The notes beneath the pieces were generated by a model. That model ran no database searches, had not been told where the DNA came from, and saw nothing but the letters and a program-made list of their open reading frames with translations. A program made the translations under genes and the position numbers. Of a DNA stretch of 44,043 nucleotides, positions 25,813 through 34,520 are shown one piece after another; positions within the stretch are counted from its first letter, which is position 1, and every line of letters begins with the position of its first letter. Source of the DNA: Thalassolituus sp. UBA674 (lineage in GTDB: Bacteria > Pseudomonadota > Gammaproteobacteria > Pseudomonadales > Oceanobacteraceae); NCBI GenBank assembly GCA_002298335.1, contig DBNK01000026.1, forward strand, positions 1 through 44,043, given 5' to 3'.

Positions 25813-27162
25813 ATGCGTGGCGTATTCTGGAAAATTTATCTGGCGTTCATGGTGACCGGTCTGGTCACCACGCTGGTGACTCTGGTCCTGGCTTCCTATT
25901 ACCGGCAGTGGTCCAACGACTCGGTTAACCTGATCGCCCCGACCGGGGGCTACATATCCGCCGCTGAACTCATGCTGCAACAGGGGGGCGAACCCCTGCT
26001 ACTGGAATGGCTGCTCAGTTTTGAACGCCACCCCAGCGTCAATGCCTATGTGTTCGATCATCAGGGCGTCAGCCTGACTCCGGCACCGGAAGCCGTGATC
26101 CGCTACGCCTATTCTTCCGAATCGTATCAGGCCCGTATCAACCCGGTCGGCCGCTCTGAAATTCTGGTTAAAGCCCCTATCTCGGATGCCAGCGGTCAGG
26201 TCTATCTTCTGGTGGTGGAGTTCATTCATCCCCTGCTGGTGTTCAACCTGCCCCAGTATCTGGCCTGGGGGCTGCTTGCCTCGGTGCTGCTGTTTGCCAT
26301 CTGGAGCCTGCTGTTGTCCGGCTACCTGACACGCCCGGTGCGGCAGATGCAGAAGACTGTCCGCGCCTTTGCGCAGGGCGACTGGAAAGCCCGGATGAGT
26401 CCGCGCTTTCTGCGCCGTCGTGATGAACTGGGTGAACTGGGCCGTGAGTTCGACCACATGGCCAGCTACATCGAACGCCTGATTCACGACCAGAAGCAGC
26501 TGGTCAGCGATGTATCCCATGAATTGCGCTCGCCACTGGCGCGCTCTTCCATCGCGCTGGAACTGGCGCGTCTCGATGCTGTACCGGAACAGGAAGAGCA
26601 CCTCGACCGCATTGAGCTGGAGAACCAGCGCCTCAACGACATGATCGAAGACCTGCTCAACATGGCGCGGCTGGAAACCCAGCAGGATCACAGCCACTGG
26701 CAGCCGGTGGATTGTGGTCAGGTACTGCAGCAGGTAATTGAGGATGCGCAGTTTGAACATCCGGAGAGCATCATCAATTTCAGTTCTGATGCCGATATCC
26801 ACAAGGTGATCGGCGATATCCGCCTGCTGCATTCGGCGTTTGAGAACATCGTCCGTAACGCCCTGCTGCACACAGAAAGCGGCACCAGTGTCGATGTGTC
26901 TGTACGTATGCGCCGTGGCCAGGTGCGTATCGTAATCCGCGATCACGGCCCCGGCGTACCGGACGACAAACTGGAAGATCTGCTGCGGCCGTTTGTGCGC
27001 GCCGAAGTGGCACGCCAGCGCATCAATGAAGGTCACCGCGGTTTCGGTCTTGGTCTGGCCATTGCCAACCGGGTGGTGGCCCATCACCGTGGCCGGGTAC
27101 GGTTGCTTAACCATCGCGAGGGCGGTCTGATGGTGATTATTTATCTGCCACCGGATCTCTGA
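25813..27162 (+). CDS. cpxA: Sensor histidine kinase, CpxA-like
   Basis: This 449-residue inner-membrane kinase has a first helix (IYLAFMVTGLVTTLVTLVL), a periplasmic domain of about 130 residues and a second helix (WGLLASVLLFAIWSLLL). A HAMP linker (TRPVRQMQKTVRAFAQGDW) follows, then the phospho-acceptor His236 in SDVSHELRSPLAR and an ATPase domain with NIVRNALLH, DHGPGVP and GFGLGLAI. It should phosphorylate the adjacent CpxR-like regulator in response to envelope stress. The small exported protein downstream may belong to the same response. Confidence 0.92.
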   Translation: MRGVFWKIYLAFMVTGLVTTLVTLVLASYYRQWSNDSVNLIAPTGGYISAAELMLQQGGEPLLLEWLLSFERHPSVNAYVFDHQGVSLTPAPEAVIRYAYSSESYQARINPVGRSEILVKAPISDASGQVYLLVVEFIHPLLVFNLPQYLAWGLLASVLLFAIWSLLLSGYLTRPVRQMQKTVRAFAQGDWKARMSPRFLRRRDELGELGREFDHMASYIERLIHDQKQLVSDVSHELRSPLARSSIALELARLDAVPEQEEHLDRIELENQRLNDMIEDLLNMARLETQQDHSHWQPVDCGQVLQQVIEDAQFEHPESIINFSSDADIHKVIGDIRLLHSAFENIVRNALLHTESGTSVDVSVRMRRGQVRIVIRDHGPGVPDDKLEDLLRPFVRAEVARQRINEGHRGFGLGLAIANRVVAHHRGRVRLLNHREGGLMVIIYLPPDL

Positions 27163-27304
27163 GGGTAACGTATTTATGGCATTCCGTGCCGGATACAGCA
27201 GAAAGCCCCCTGAATCTTTCCTTTACGCTTCGCTTACCACCCTTGACTTAGCATTCGCGGAAATCGCTATTAGAATGGTAACTGTTGATAGATGAGGTGT
27301 AACT

Positions 27305-27586
27305 GTGCGTTCAGTTCTGTTGATTATCGGGTTAGTTGTGTTTCAGGGGGCCTTTGCAGACCTGCCTGAGGCCGAACTGCGTCCTGAAACCAGCATCGAC
27401 TGGCACAACACCAGCCCGGCTCAGCGTCAGGCTCTGGACAACTTCTATCAGTCTCTGCAGAACACCCAACAGGCCGATCAGGCTGACCGTTTGCGCCGCC
27501 TTGAACAGCTGCGCGATATGAGCACGGAACAACGCCAGCAGATGATGCGTAATCTGATGCAGCAGCGTCAGTTGCAGCGCCCGTAA
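27305..27586 (+). CDS. Small exported Gln/Arg-rich protein, DUF3106/CpxP-like in character
   Basis: A GTG start with GAGG upstream gives 93 residues. The N-terminus is a signal peptide (LLIIGLVVFQGAFA-DL). The mature part is a charged helix with the patterns WHNTSPAQRQALDNFY and DMSTEQRQQMMRNLM, which recall DUF3106 and the LTxxQ repeats of CpxP/Spy. Its position after a Cpx-like kinase makes a periplasmic feedback or chaperone role attractive, but the similarity is short and composition-driven. Confidence 0.7.
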   Translation: MRSVLLIIGLVVFQGAFADLPEAELRPETSIDWHNTSPAQRQALDNFYQSLQNTQQADQADRLRRLEQLRDMSTEQRQQMMRNLMQQRQLQRP

Positions 27587-27687
27587 TCTCCTTCTCTCAA
27601 TACCCTTTCTGAGCCCGCGTCAGCAGGGCTATAGACTTCTGCGTTCAGCCGTGTAGATTGCGCTCTCCGGAACAGAGAGAAGCTGCT

Positions 27688-28722
27688 ATGAAAACACGGA
27701 TTACCGAACTTCTGGGTATCGAAGCCCCCCTGATTCTTCCCGGCATGAGCTGGATCTCCACACCTCAACTGGTCGCTGCGGTCAGCAACGCCGGTGGTCT
27801 GGGTATTCTTGCCAGTGGCCCGCTGACGCCGGAAGAAACACGCGAATCGATCCGTAAAATCCGTGAACTGACCGACAAGCCGTTCGGCGTTGGCGTCACC
27901 CTGCTGATGCCGGGTGCTAAAGAAAACGCCGAAGTCGCCCTGGATGAAAAAGTGCCGGTCATCAACTTCTCTCTGGGTAAAGGCGACTGGCTGGTCAAGC
28001 GTGCCCACGAATACGGCGGCAAAGTCATCGCCACAGTCGTCTCTGAGAAGCATGCCAAGTCCGCCGAGAGCATCGGCGCCGATGCCCTGCTGGTGACCGG
28101 CCATGAAGCCGCTGCCCACGGTGGTGCCGTGACGTCACTGGTGCTGATTCCATCCATTGCCTCGAAAGTGAGTATTCCGGTCATCGCCACCGGTGGTTTT
28201 GCCGACGGCCGCGGTCTGCTGGCTGCCCTGTCTCTGGGCGCGGAAGCGGTGGCTATGGGCTCACGCTTTGCAACCACCTCTGACAGCCCGTTGCACGACA
28301 ATGTAAAAAAGACCGTCGTCAGCAAATCCGAAGACGAAACCATCTACTCAAAGAACTTCGATGGCCTCTGGGCACGGGTAATGAAAACCCCGCGCTCGGT
28401 AAAAGAAACCAAGAAGCCGATGAACTTTATCATGGCGGCCAAAGAAGCCACCAAAGCTGCGGCCATCGTCAAACAGCCGGTGTGGAAAATCATGCTGGGG
28501 ATGCTGGTCATGCTGGATAAGATCAAGCTGCTGGCGTACTTCGGGGCCAGTGTGCCGCGCCTGCGTGCCGCGACCATCGATGGCAACCTGGACGACGGTG
28601 TGCAGTTTATCGGTCAGACCCAGGGTCTGATTGAAGACATTCCGTCTGCACAGGAACTGGTTGACCGCATTGTGGCCGACGCCGAAGCCCTGCACAGCAA
28701 GCAGAGCAGCCTGTTCAGCTGA
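27688..28722 (+). CDS. Nitronate monooxygenase (2-nitropropane dioxygenase family)
   Basis: This 344-residue TIM-barrel flavoenzyme shows the family motifs PLILPGMSWISTPQLVAAVSNAGGLG, the FMN/active-site loop TGHEAAAHGG with the catalytic His, PVIATGGFADG and AVAMGSRFATT. It would oxidise alkyl nitronates using FMN and O2, a detoxification role. I start at the ATG at 27688; ten codons upstream are open but lack a start-proximal ribosome-binding site. The gene stands alone and is convergent with the inositol phosphatase gene. Confidence 0.92.
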   Translation: MKTRITELLGIEAPLILPGMSWISTPQLVAAVSNAGGLGILASGPLTPEETRESIRKIRELTDKPFGVGVTLLMPGAKENAEVALDEKVPVINFSLGKGDWLVKRAHEYGGKVIATVVSEKHAKSAESIGADALLVTGHEAAAHGGAVTSLVLIPSIASKVSIPVIATGGFADGRGLLAALSLGAEAVAMGSRFATTSDSPLHDNVKKTVVSKSEDETIYSKNFDGLWARVMKTPRSVKETKKPMNFIMAAKEATKAAAIVKQPVWKIMLGMLVMLDKIKLLAYFGASVPRLRAATIDGNLDDGVQFIGQTQGLIEDIPSAQELVDRIVADAEALHSKQSSLFS

Positions 28723-28744
28723 GGCTGACTCTCCGGCAATCCGA

Positions 28745-29551
28745 TCAGGAAGCGGCTGGTTCCGCTTCCGCCGCCTGCAGTATCTGCTGCAGGCGCTCAA
28801 ACAACGCCGGGTTAGCAATCAGCAGATTACTGCCTTCCAGATCTTCATTCACACCGTCCGCCAGCGGAAAAATATGTCCGGTCGTGGCGCCCGCTTCTGA
28901 GGCAATCAGACGCGCAGCCGCAAAATCCCAGGGCTTTACACTCTCGTAATAGCCATCCAGCCGTCCGGTTGCCACCCAACAGATATCCAGAGCCGCTGAT
29001 CCCAGACGACGGACGTCCGCGCACTCAGCCATCACGCCACTCAGACGCCGCATCAGCAGTGGCAAAGTCTCTTTGGTGTAGGGAAAGCCGGTGGCAATCA
29101 GTGCCCGCTGCATCTCTTCCGTGCGCGATACCCGGATAGGCCGGTCGTTGATAAAGGCACCCTTATTACGGATGGCATGAAAGGTCTCGTTGAGGAAAGG
29201 GTTGTGCACAACACCCACCACCGGTTTGCCGTCACGGTAATAGGCAATGGAGACCGCACACTGCGGATGACGGTGGGCGTAATTTACGGTGCCGTCGATG
29301 GGATCAATGATCCACAGATCAGCGGCCTCGGTGGTCTGATCCGGGTTAAGTTCTTCCGACAGGATCTGATGGTCGGGGTAACACTTGCGGATGCCTTCCG
29401 TGATGAGTTTATCGGCAGCAATATCGGCCTGGGTCACCAGCTCAGTTCCGTCTTTGAAACTGATGTCGAGCTGGCGGCGCTGTTCACGGATCAGGGCACC
29501 GGCGCGCTGCGCCAGACGCAGGGCAAGGGTCAGAATATTGGTATCGCGCAT
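28745..29551 (-). CDS. suhB: Inositol monophosphatase family protein (SuhB-like)
   Basis: The ATG at 29551, preceded by AGGA, gives 268 residues. Metal-binding motifs of the IMPase family are all present: the SEE element (QILSEELNPD), WIIDPIDGTVNY and the C-terminal WDFAAARLIASEAGA. It dephosphorylates inositol-1-phosphate-type substrates with Mg2+; the gammaproteobacterial homologue SuhB also binds the rRNA antitermination complex. A longer frame begins 14 codons upstream without support. Confidence 0.92.
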   Translation of the reverse strand: MRDTNILTLALRLAQRAGALIREQRRQLDISFKDGTELVTQADIAADKLITEGIRKCYPDHQILSEELNPDQTTEAADLWIIDPIDGTVNYAHRHPQCAVSIAYYRDGKPVVGVVHNPFLNETFHAIRNKGAFINDRPIRVSRTEEMQRALIATGFPYTKETLPLLMRRLSGVMAECADVRRLGSAALDICWVATGRLDGYYESVKPWDFAAARLIASEAGATTGHIFPLADGVNEDLEGSNLLIANPALFERLQQILQAAEAEPAAS

Positions 29552-29885
29552 GAAGAATCCTAGAGTCTGATGAATCACAGACAGGAATGGCAATGAAACA
29601 GATGCAACCGGATCATCATACGCCCCATGACGCAGGGGCCGCAGCCAGATCCTGAGCGTTTTGCGACATTCCCGACAGTGTAGTCAGGTCTGTCCGGAAC
29701 CCCGTCCTCAGCCTCTGAGGCATACCATCTGCTGACTTTGACAGGAAAAGTGACTCATTCTCCGACCAACTTTTCTCCGACCTCCTGAATCACTGACATA
29801 AATCCTTAATATCAGTGACCAACGCATGAAAGATACTTCTGTATCAATGTGCGCTCTTTCCTCAACTCTCTTTCAGGGGATTCCC
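29552..29885. other. Divergent intergenic region between suhB and the nuclease gene
   Basis: About 330 bases hold no convincing gene. Visible structures are a dyad CCTCAG-CCT-CTGAGG (29706-29720) and an inverted repeat TCACTGA-N15-TCAGTGA (29790-29818). Overlapping the latter is CTGACATAAAT (29793-29803), which resembles half of a PhoB box. The nuclease ribosome-binding site AGGGGA lies at the right end. Confidence 0.5.
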
Positions 29886-32621
29886 ATGAACTATCGTTTT
29901 TTCCTGTCCGGCCTGACGCTGGCAGGCCTTACGCTCAGCAGTGCGGCTAACGCTGAACTTCTGATCAACGAAACCGACGCCGATCAGACCTCCACCGATA
30001 CCGGTGAATTTCTCGAGCTGTATGACGGCGGTGCCGGCAATACCTCGCTGGACGGATACACTCTGGTCTTCTTCAACGGCAGCAATGACACCAGTTACTT
30101 CACCCAGGGGCTGGATGGTTTCAGCACCAACGCTGACGGTTACTTCGTGCTCTGTGGCGACAGCTCTGTGATCAGCAACTGTGATCTGGATGTGTCTCCG
30201 GACAGCAACCTGATCCAGAACGGTGCCGATGCTGTCGCGCTCTACGCCGCGGCTGCCAGTGCCTTTCCGAACGGCACCGCCGTCACCACCAGCGCCCTGG
30301 TGGATGCCGTGGTTTATGACACGGATGATGCCGACGATGCCGGTCTGCTGGTGCTGCTCAACAGTGGCCAGCCACAGCTGAACGAAAACATGAACAGCGC
30401 CGGGACGACTCAGTCGCTGCAGCGCTGCTCAGGTAACGCCCGCGACACCGAAGGCTTTGTCGCTGCAAACCCGACCCCGGGTGCGGCCAACGCCTGTGAT
30501 GTGGTGGTTGACCCTGAACTGGGTGCCTGCGGCGATCCGGCCACCGCGATTTCAGCAATTCAGGGGTCCATCAGTGATGTGAACGCCGACGCCAGCCCGC
30601 TGCTGGGTGAAGTGCATGTCATCGAAGGCATTGTCACCACCGACAAGCAGGGCGGTAACCTCGCCAACGGCGACTACTCCTACCAGTACAGCGGTTTCTG
30701 GGTACAGACTGCTGTCGGTGAAGACGACGGCGATGCCAGCACAAGCGAAGGTCTGTTTGTGTATAACTACAGCGCGGCAGTCTCTGTGGGTGACCGCGTA
30801 CGCGTGATGGGTACCGTGGGTGAGTACAATCAGGTGACCCAACTGGGTAGCATCAGCGATTACAGCGTCTGCTCCAGCGGCAACAGCCTGCCCGCTCCGG
30901 TCAGCGTCACTCTGCCGGTCTCTGACCTGAACGAGTGGGAAGCGCTGGAAGGTATGCGCATCACCACGTCTCAGGAACTGGTGGTCAGCGATCTCTATGG
31001 CACAGGTTACGGTCTTGGCAACTACGGTCAGTTCGTGGCCTCATCGCGCCTGCACTTCCAGGGCACAGAAATCGCTCTGCCGGGCTCTCCTGAAGCCCTG
31101 AACGCCAATAACGAGCGTATTCTCGATACCCTGCTGGTCGATGACGGTGTGTCTGCAGCCTACCCTGAGTTCATCCCCTTCCCGGATGACAGTGGTTTTG
31201 CTGCCAACAACCCCATCCGCATCGGTTACACCACCCTGCCGGGCATGACCGGTGTGCTGCACGCCTACCGCACCAACTACACCCTGATCCCCTCTGAACT
31301 GACCATTGACCCTGTGCATCAGCGTACGCTGCAGCCGGTTGTCGACAGTGACGCGAATCTGGTGATTGCGGGCATGAACGTGCTCAACTACTTCAACGGT
31401 GACGGCGAAGGCGGTGGTTTCCCGACCTCCCGTGGTGCACCGACAGCCGATGCCTTTGCCATGCAGAGCGCCAAAATCGTTGCCGCCCTCAGCGCCATCG
31501 ATGCCGACATCATCGGCCTGATGGAACTGGAAAACGACGGTTTCGGCTCACTCAGTGCCATCCAGACCTTAGTCGATGAGCTGAACGCTCAGCAGAGCGC
31601 CGGTGACGAGTACACCTTTATTAACCCGGGTGTCAGCGCCATCGGCACCGACGCCATCACCGTCGGCCTGCTGTATCGCCCTGAAGCCGTCTCGCCACAG
31701 GGCGCTGCACGCATCCTGAGTTCCGCCAATTCACCGGTGGATGGTGAAGGCGTTGTGCTGTTTGATGACACCCGCAACCGTCCGGCGCTGATCCAGACCT
31801 TCAGCTTCAACGGTCAGGAGTTCACTGTTGCCGTAAACCATCTCAAGTCCAAAGGCTCTGCCTGTGGTGAAGCCAATGAAGGCGCGGATGGCCAGGGCAA
31901 CTGTAACGTCAGCCGGACCCGTGCTGCACAGGCGCTGGTTGAGTTCCTGAACGACGAACAGACCATCATTCTGGGTGACCTGAACGCCTACAGTCAGGAA
32001 GATCCGATGCAGGTGTTCTATGACGGTGGCTACACCAACCTCAAGTACACCGATGCCTCGACCGAAGCACAGCCTTACAGCTACTCCTTCAGCGGCATGC
32101 TCGGCAGCCTCGATCATGCTCTGGCCACCGCACCACTCGCCGCTCAGGTTCTGAGTGTGGATGCCTGGCACATCAACTCGGTGGAAGATTCACTGGTGGA
32201 TTACCTGACCGAAGACAACGGCCAGAGCTACAGCTCAGTGGATAACTACGCCGACCCGGATGCCTACCGTTCTTCCGATCACGACCCGATCGTTGTCGGT
32301 CTGAGCCTGGCCATGCCGAACACAGCGCCGGAACAGACAGAAGAACTGCCAACCATCGCGGTGCGCTACCGCTTCCAGTCCGTCAGTGTGGATCTGAGCG
32401 GTTACTTCACGGATGCCGACGGCGACAGCCTGAGCTTCTCAGCCGCCGGACTGCCACAGGGCCTGAGCCTCAGCAGCACGGGTGTTCTGAGTGGTACAGC
32501 AACCCCTGCGGTTGTCAGCCAGCTGCCGGCGATTGTCACTATCACAGTGACTGACGGTGAAGCCAGCATCAGTGACAGCCTGAAAATCACCGATAATACC
32601 CTGCTCGGCCGTCTGCGCTGA
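29886..32621 (+). CDS. Secreted ExeM/NucH-type endonuclease with lamin-tail and Ig-like domains
   Basis: I start at the ATG at 29886 (AGGGGA upstream), giving 911 residues with a signal peptide ending SAANA-EL. The domains are a lamin-tail-like fold near residues 22-160 (LLINETDADQTSTDTGEFLEL), an OB-fold region, and an endonuclease/exonuclease/phosphatase domain from about 490 to 805. The catalytic motifs are MNVLNYFNG, LMELENDGFG, VNHLKSKG, LGDLNAYS and SSDHDP. A putative Ig domain ends the protein (DADGDSLSFSAAGLPQGLSL). Family members are extracellular or surface DNases used for nutrient phosphate or biofilm release. No GlyGly-CTERM sorting tail is visible; the protein ends shortly after the Ig domain. 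Confidence 0.92.
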   Translation: MNYRFFLSGLTLAGLTLSSAANAELLINETDADQTSTDTGEFLELYDGGAGNTSLDGYTLVFFNGSNDTSYFTQGLDGFSTNADGYFVLCGDSSVISNCDLDVSPDSNLIQNGADAVALYAAAASAFPNGTAVTTSALVDAVVYDTDDADDAGLLVLLNSGQPQLNENMNSAGTTQSLQRCSGNARDTEGFVAANPTPGAANACDVVVDPELGACGDPATAISAIQGSISDVNADASPLLGEVHVIEGIVTTDKQGGNLANGDYSYQYSGFWVQTAVGEDDGDASTSEGLFVYNYSAAVSVGDRVRVMGTVGEYNQVTQLGSISDYSVCSSGNSLPAPVSVTLPVSDLNEWEALEGMRITTSQELVVSDLYGTGYGLGNYGQFVASSRLHFQGTEIALPGSPEALNANNERILDTLLVDDGVSAAYPEFIPFPDDSGFAANNPIRIGYTTLPGMTGVLHAYRTNYTLIPSELTIDPVHQRTLQPVVDSDANLVIAGMNVLNYFNGDGEGGGFPTSRGAPTADAFAMQSAKIVAALSAIDADIIGLMELENDGFGSLSAIQTLVDELNAQQSAGDEYTFINPGVSAIGTDAITVGLLYRPEAVSPQGAARILSSANSPVDGEGVVLFDDTRNRPALIQTFSFNGQEFTVAVNHLKSKGSACGEANEGADGQGNCNVSRTRAAQALVEFLNDEQTIILGDLNAYSQEDPMQVFYDGGYTNLKYTDASTEAQPYSYSFSGMLGSLDHALATAPLAAQVLSVDAWHINSVEDSLVDYLTEDNGQSYSSVDNYADPDAYRSSDHDPIVVGLSLAMPNTAPEQTEELPTIAVRYRFQSVSVDLSGYFTDADGDSLSFSAAGLPQGLSLSSTGVLSGTATPAVVSQLPAIVTITVTDGEASISDSLKITDNTLLGRLR

Positions 32622-32627
32622 GCCAGT

Positions 32628-32655
32628 AACGGATGCCTCCGGCATCCGTTCTTTT
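32628..32655 (+). terminator. Rho-independent terminator of the nuclease gene
   Basis: A perfect 10-bp stem, AACGGATGCC / GGCATCCGTT, closes a TCC loop and is followed by CTTTTC. It lies seven bases after the nuclease stop codon. Confidence 0.88.
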
Positions 32656-32693
32656 CTGATCAGGGCCTGTCTGTGACCGGCCTTTTTCATTCT

Positions 32694-33206
32694 TCAGTGA
32701 AGCTCTGTCTCAATTTCACGCAACAGAACCCGGTTCAGAAGGGTAGCCAGCCACATCAGCAACGCCCAGCTGACGGAAATCACCAACAGGCCTTCATAAC
32801 TGACTGACAGTGCTCCCAGCCGGGTTCCGGCAAAATAACTCAGGGGAGCCGCCATCGCTGAAGCAACAACCATCAGCAAGGGGCGACTGAAAAGGAAGGA
32901 TAACGAGTGTCTCAGAGTCGCACTGAACGCCAGCCAGAGAAGCAGCAACCAGGGTGGAATAAACGCCAGCTGATGATCCGCGCTGAAGCTCATCAGCCCG
33001 AGCTGATACCAGAGCGTATCAAGCGCGGCGCCAGAGACCGTCACGACCGCGATCAGCAGCCACTCCCGACGCTCTGCGATACGGCAGTGCCAGAACATAA
33101 AGGCGCTGACCACAACCAGACCAGTGAGGTTGCCGCCCATCACACAGGCGAACCAGCACAGCTGAAATCCCAGCATGTTAACGAGCTGCCGCTGAGTCTG
33201 AGTCAT
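32694..33206 (-). CDS. DUF2878 family membrane protein
   Basis: This protein of about 170 residues has five to six membrane helices (MLGFQLCWFACVMGGNLTG, FIPPWLLLLWLAFSATLRHSL, PLLMVVASAMAAPLSYFAGTRLGAL). The opening LVNMLGFQLCWFACV and the WLLLLWLAF.ATL segment are typical of DUF2878, a family without known function. I use the ATG at 33206; the frame continues 25 codons upstream but those codons lack the family's character. It is the third minus-strand gene after the Fur-box operon, 99 bases away, and may be expressed separately. Confidence 0.82.
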   Translation of the reverse strand: MTQTQRQLVNMLGFQLCWFACVMGGNLTGLVVVSAFMFWHCRIAERREWLLIAVVTVSGAALDTLWYQLGLMSFSADHQLAFIPPWLLLLWLAFSATLRHSLSFLFSRPLLMVVASAMAAPLSYFAGTRLGALSVSYEGLLVISVSWALLMWLATLLNRVLLREIETELH

Positions 33207-33305
33207 AGTGAAAAGGTACTCCGGCGGAAAAGAGGGCAGGATGCCGGGTTCAGAGTACATCATTCGCTGCACTTTATTCACAGGGCAGTGTTGTTAACGC
33301 CGCTT

Positions 33306-33686
33306 TTACATCCCGGTCAACAGACTCACTGTCACCTCTGCGCCACAGCCACTCAGCCCTGACAGCAGATCCCCGAGATCCGGCTCCAGCAGCACACTGC
33401 ACTGCAACACCAGCAGCCTGAGTCTGCGCCCGCTGAGAGGCAGCTCGCCGAACCACTGCTGCGAGTGACACCACTCCCTTTCAATGCCGAGAACATCCTC
33501 AGTGCGTAGCAACACCGTCAGCTCGCGGAAGGCGCAGAGATCGGTCGCACAGCAGGAATCACAGTCGTAATGCCGGTAGCCCGCCCTCTGCGGCAGACCG
33601 GCGAAAGATACTGAGTTCAGTCTGGTGTCGTTAAACCGGTAAATCAGTGCAGCAGAGTCATCCCGGCTGAAAGCCCGGTTATTCAC
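33306..33686 (-). CDS. Hypothetical protein with a Cys cluster, second gene of a Fur-box operon
   Basis: This 126-residue soluble protein starts with GTG overlapping the upstream stop (GTGA), a sign of coupled translation. A compact cysteine group, CDSCCATDLC at about residues 42-51, could bind iron, zinc or an Fe-S cluster; two more Cys lie further on. The C-terminal half is Leu-rich. I recognise no family. The Fur box before its partner gene suggests expression during iron limitation. Confidence 0.7.
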   Translation of the reverse strand: MNNRAFSRDDSAALIYRFNDTRLNSVSFAGLPQRAGYRHYDCDSCCATDLCAFRELTVLLRTEDVLGIEREWCHSQQWFGELPLSGRRLRLLVLQCSVLLEPDLGDLLSGLSGCGAEVTVSLLTGM

Positions 33687-34138
33687 AGCAGCTGACGGGT
33701 CATGATGGCCATATCCCGGGTCATGGCGCTGAGACGCTTCGCCGCCCCCGGGCGGTCAGCAAACAGATGACGGAAGACAAAGAACAGCTGATACAGGGCA
33801 ATCAGGCACAGTGAGCGCCATGCTTCACTGCGGTGTGGCAGCAGGGCACTGTTACGCAGGGTGATCCAGGCCCGCCGCAGCCAGCTTTCACGCAGGTGCA
33901 ACAGCCCCTGATGTCCGGCGCTGTCGGCCAGATCCAGCGCTCTGTCCATGTAGCGGTTGATCAGAGCCGGGCCCGGGCAGGCTTCGGCAGAACTCAGCAG
34001 GCAGGTTTCGCAGCGTTCAAAGTCCGCGATTTTCTGGCGCCGGCTGAAACAGGCAGGGGCTTCTTCCGCGGAAAAATCCACCGATAAGTCCTGTTTGATG
34101 TCCGTATTGCTGATTGCAGAGAGATGAATGCCTTGCAT
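33683..34138 (-). CDS. Hypothetical helical protein, first gene of a Fur-box operon
   Basis: This 151-residue protein begins at an ATG with a very strong AGGAGG site seven bases upstream. The N-terminal third carries cysteines spaced as ERCETCLLSSAEAC, a possible metal site. The remainder is helical and rich in Arg, Leu and Trp (ESWLRRAWITLRNSALL, SLCLIALYQLFFVFRHLFADRPGAAKRL). No signal peptide is seen and no family is recognised. A Fur box lies about 40 bases upstream, so it is probably induced by iron starvation together with its overlapping partner. Confidence 0.78.
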   Translation of the reverse strand: MQGIHLSAISNTDIKQDLSVDFSAEEAPACFSRRQKIADFERCETCLLSSAEACPGPALINRYMDRALDLADSAGHQGLLHLRESWLRRAWITLRNSALLPHRSEAWRSLCLIALYQLFFVFRHLFADRPGAAKRLSAMTRDMAIMTRQLL

Positions 34139-34174
34139 GATGAATCCTCCTGACCGGGAACCACCATACTAAAT

Positions 34175-34193
34175 AATATTGATTATCATTTGC
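34175..34193 (-). promoter_or_regulatory. Candidate Fur box
   Basis: On the minus strand GCAAATGATAATCAATATT matches the 19-base Fur consensus GATAATGATAATCATTATC at 15 positions, including the central TGATAATCA. It lies 37 bases before the start of the two-gene hypothetical operon. Confidence 0.78.
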
Positions 34194-34259
34194 AACAATA
34201 GCATACATTGAAATAATCTACCGGAATTACAATTCTGATAGATATCCCAATACTCATAG

Positions 34260-34520
34260 TCAGCGTGAATCCGGTGGTGGACCAAACAGACGCAACAGCA
34301 TCAGCATGATGTAGCCATACAGGGCAAGTAACACCCCCAGACCCGCCAGAATCACGCCCGCCAGAGCCACCAGTTCCTGCCCGAGCGAAGGAACAATCCG
34401 GTATTCCGCCAACAGCATGACGCCCGCCCCGGCAAAAAACAGGGTGGCACCGACGGAGAACCAGGTCAGAAAGCGCTTTTCCTTCCCGATCTGGGCTTCA
34501 CACCAGGTTTTCAGCGACAT
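34260..34520 (-). CDS. Small two-helix membrane protein
   Basis: This 86-residue protein starts at an ATG with AAGGAG six bases upstream. It has two hydrophobic segments, FSVGATLFFAGAGVMLLAEY and LVALAGVILAGLGVLLALYGYIMLMLL, joined by a short loop. The N-terminus is charged and cytoplasmic in feel (KTWCEAQIGKEKRF) and the C-terminus is GPPPDSR. I recognise no family. It is a lone gene upstream of the Fur-box operon on the same strand. Confidence 0.75.
   Translation of the reverse strand: MSLKTWCEAQIGKEKRFLTWFSVGATLFFAGAGVMLLAEYRIVPSLGQELVALAGVILAGLGVLLALYGYIMLMLLRLFGPPPDSR

Noticed and set aside
25999..27114. Minus-strand open frame of 371 codons antisense to the histidine kinase
   Set aside because: Gln/His/Asp-rich shadow translation opposite a clear CpxA-like kinase; no start signals.
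33207..33281. N-terminal extension of the DUF2878 protein
   Set aside because: The extra 25 residues lack the family's pattern, which starts at the LVNMLGFQ segment soon after the ATG at 33206.
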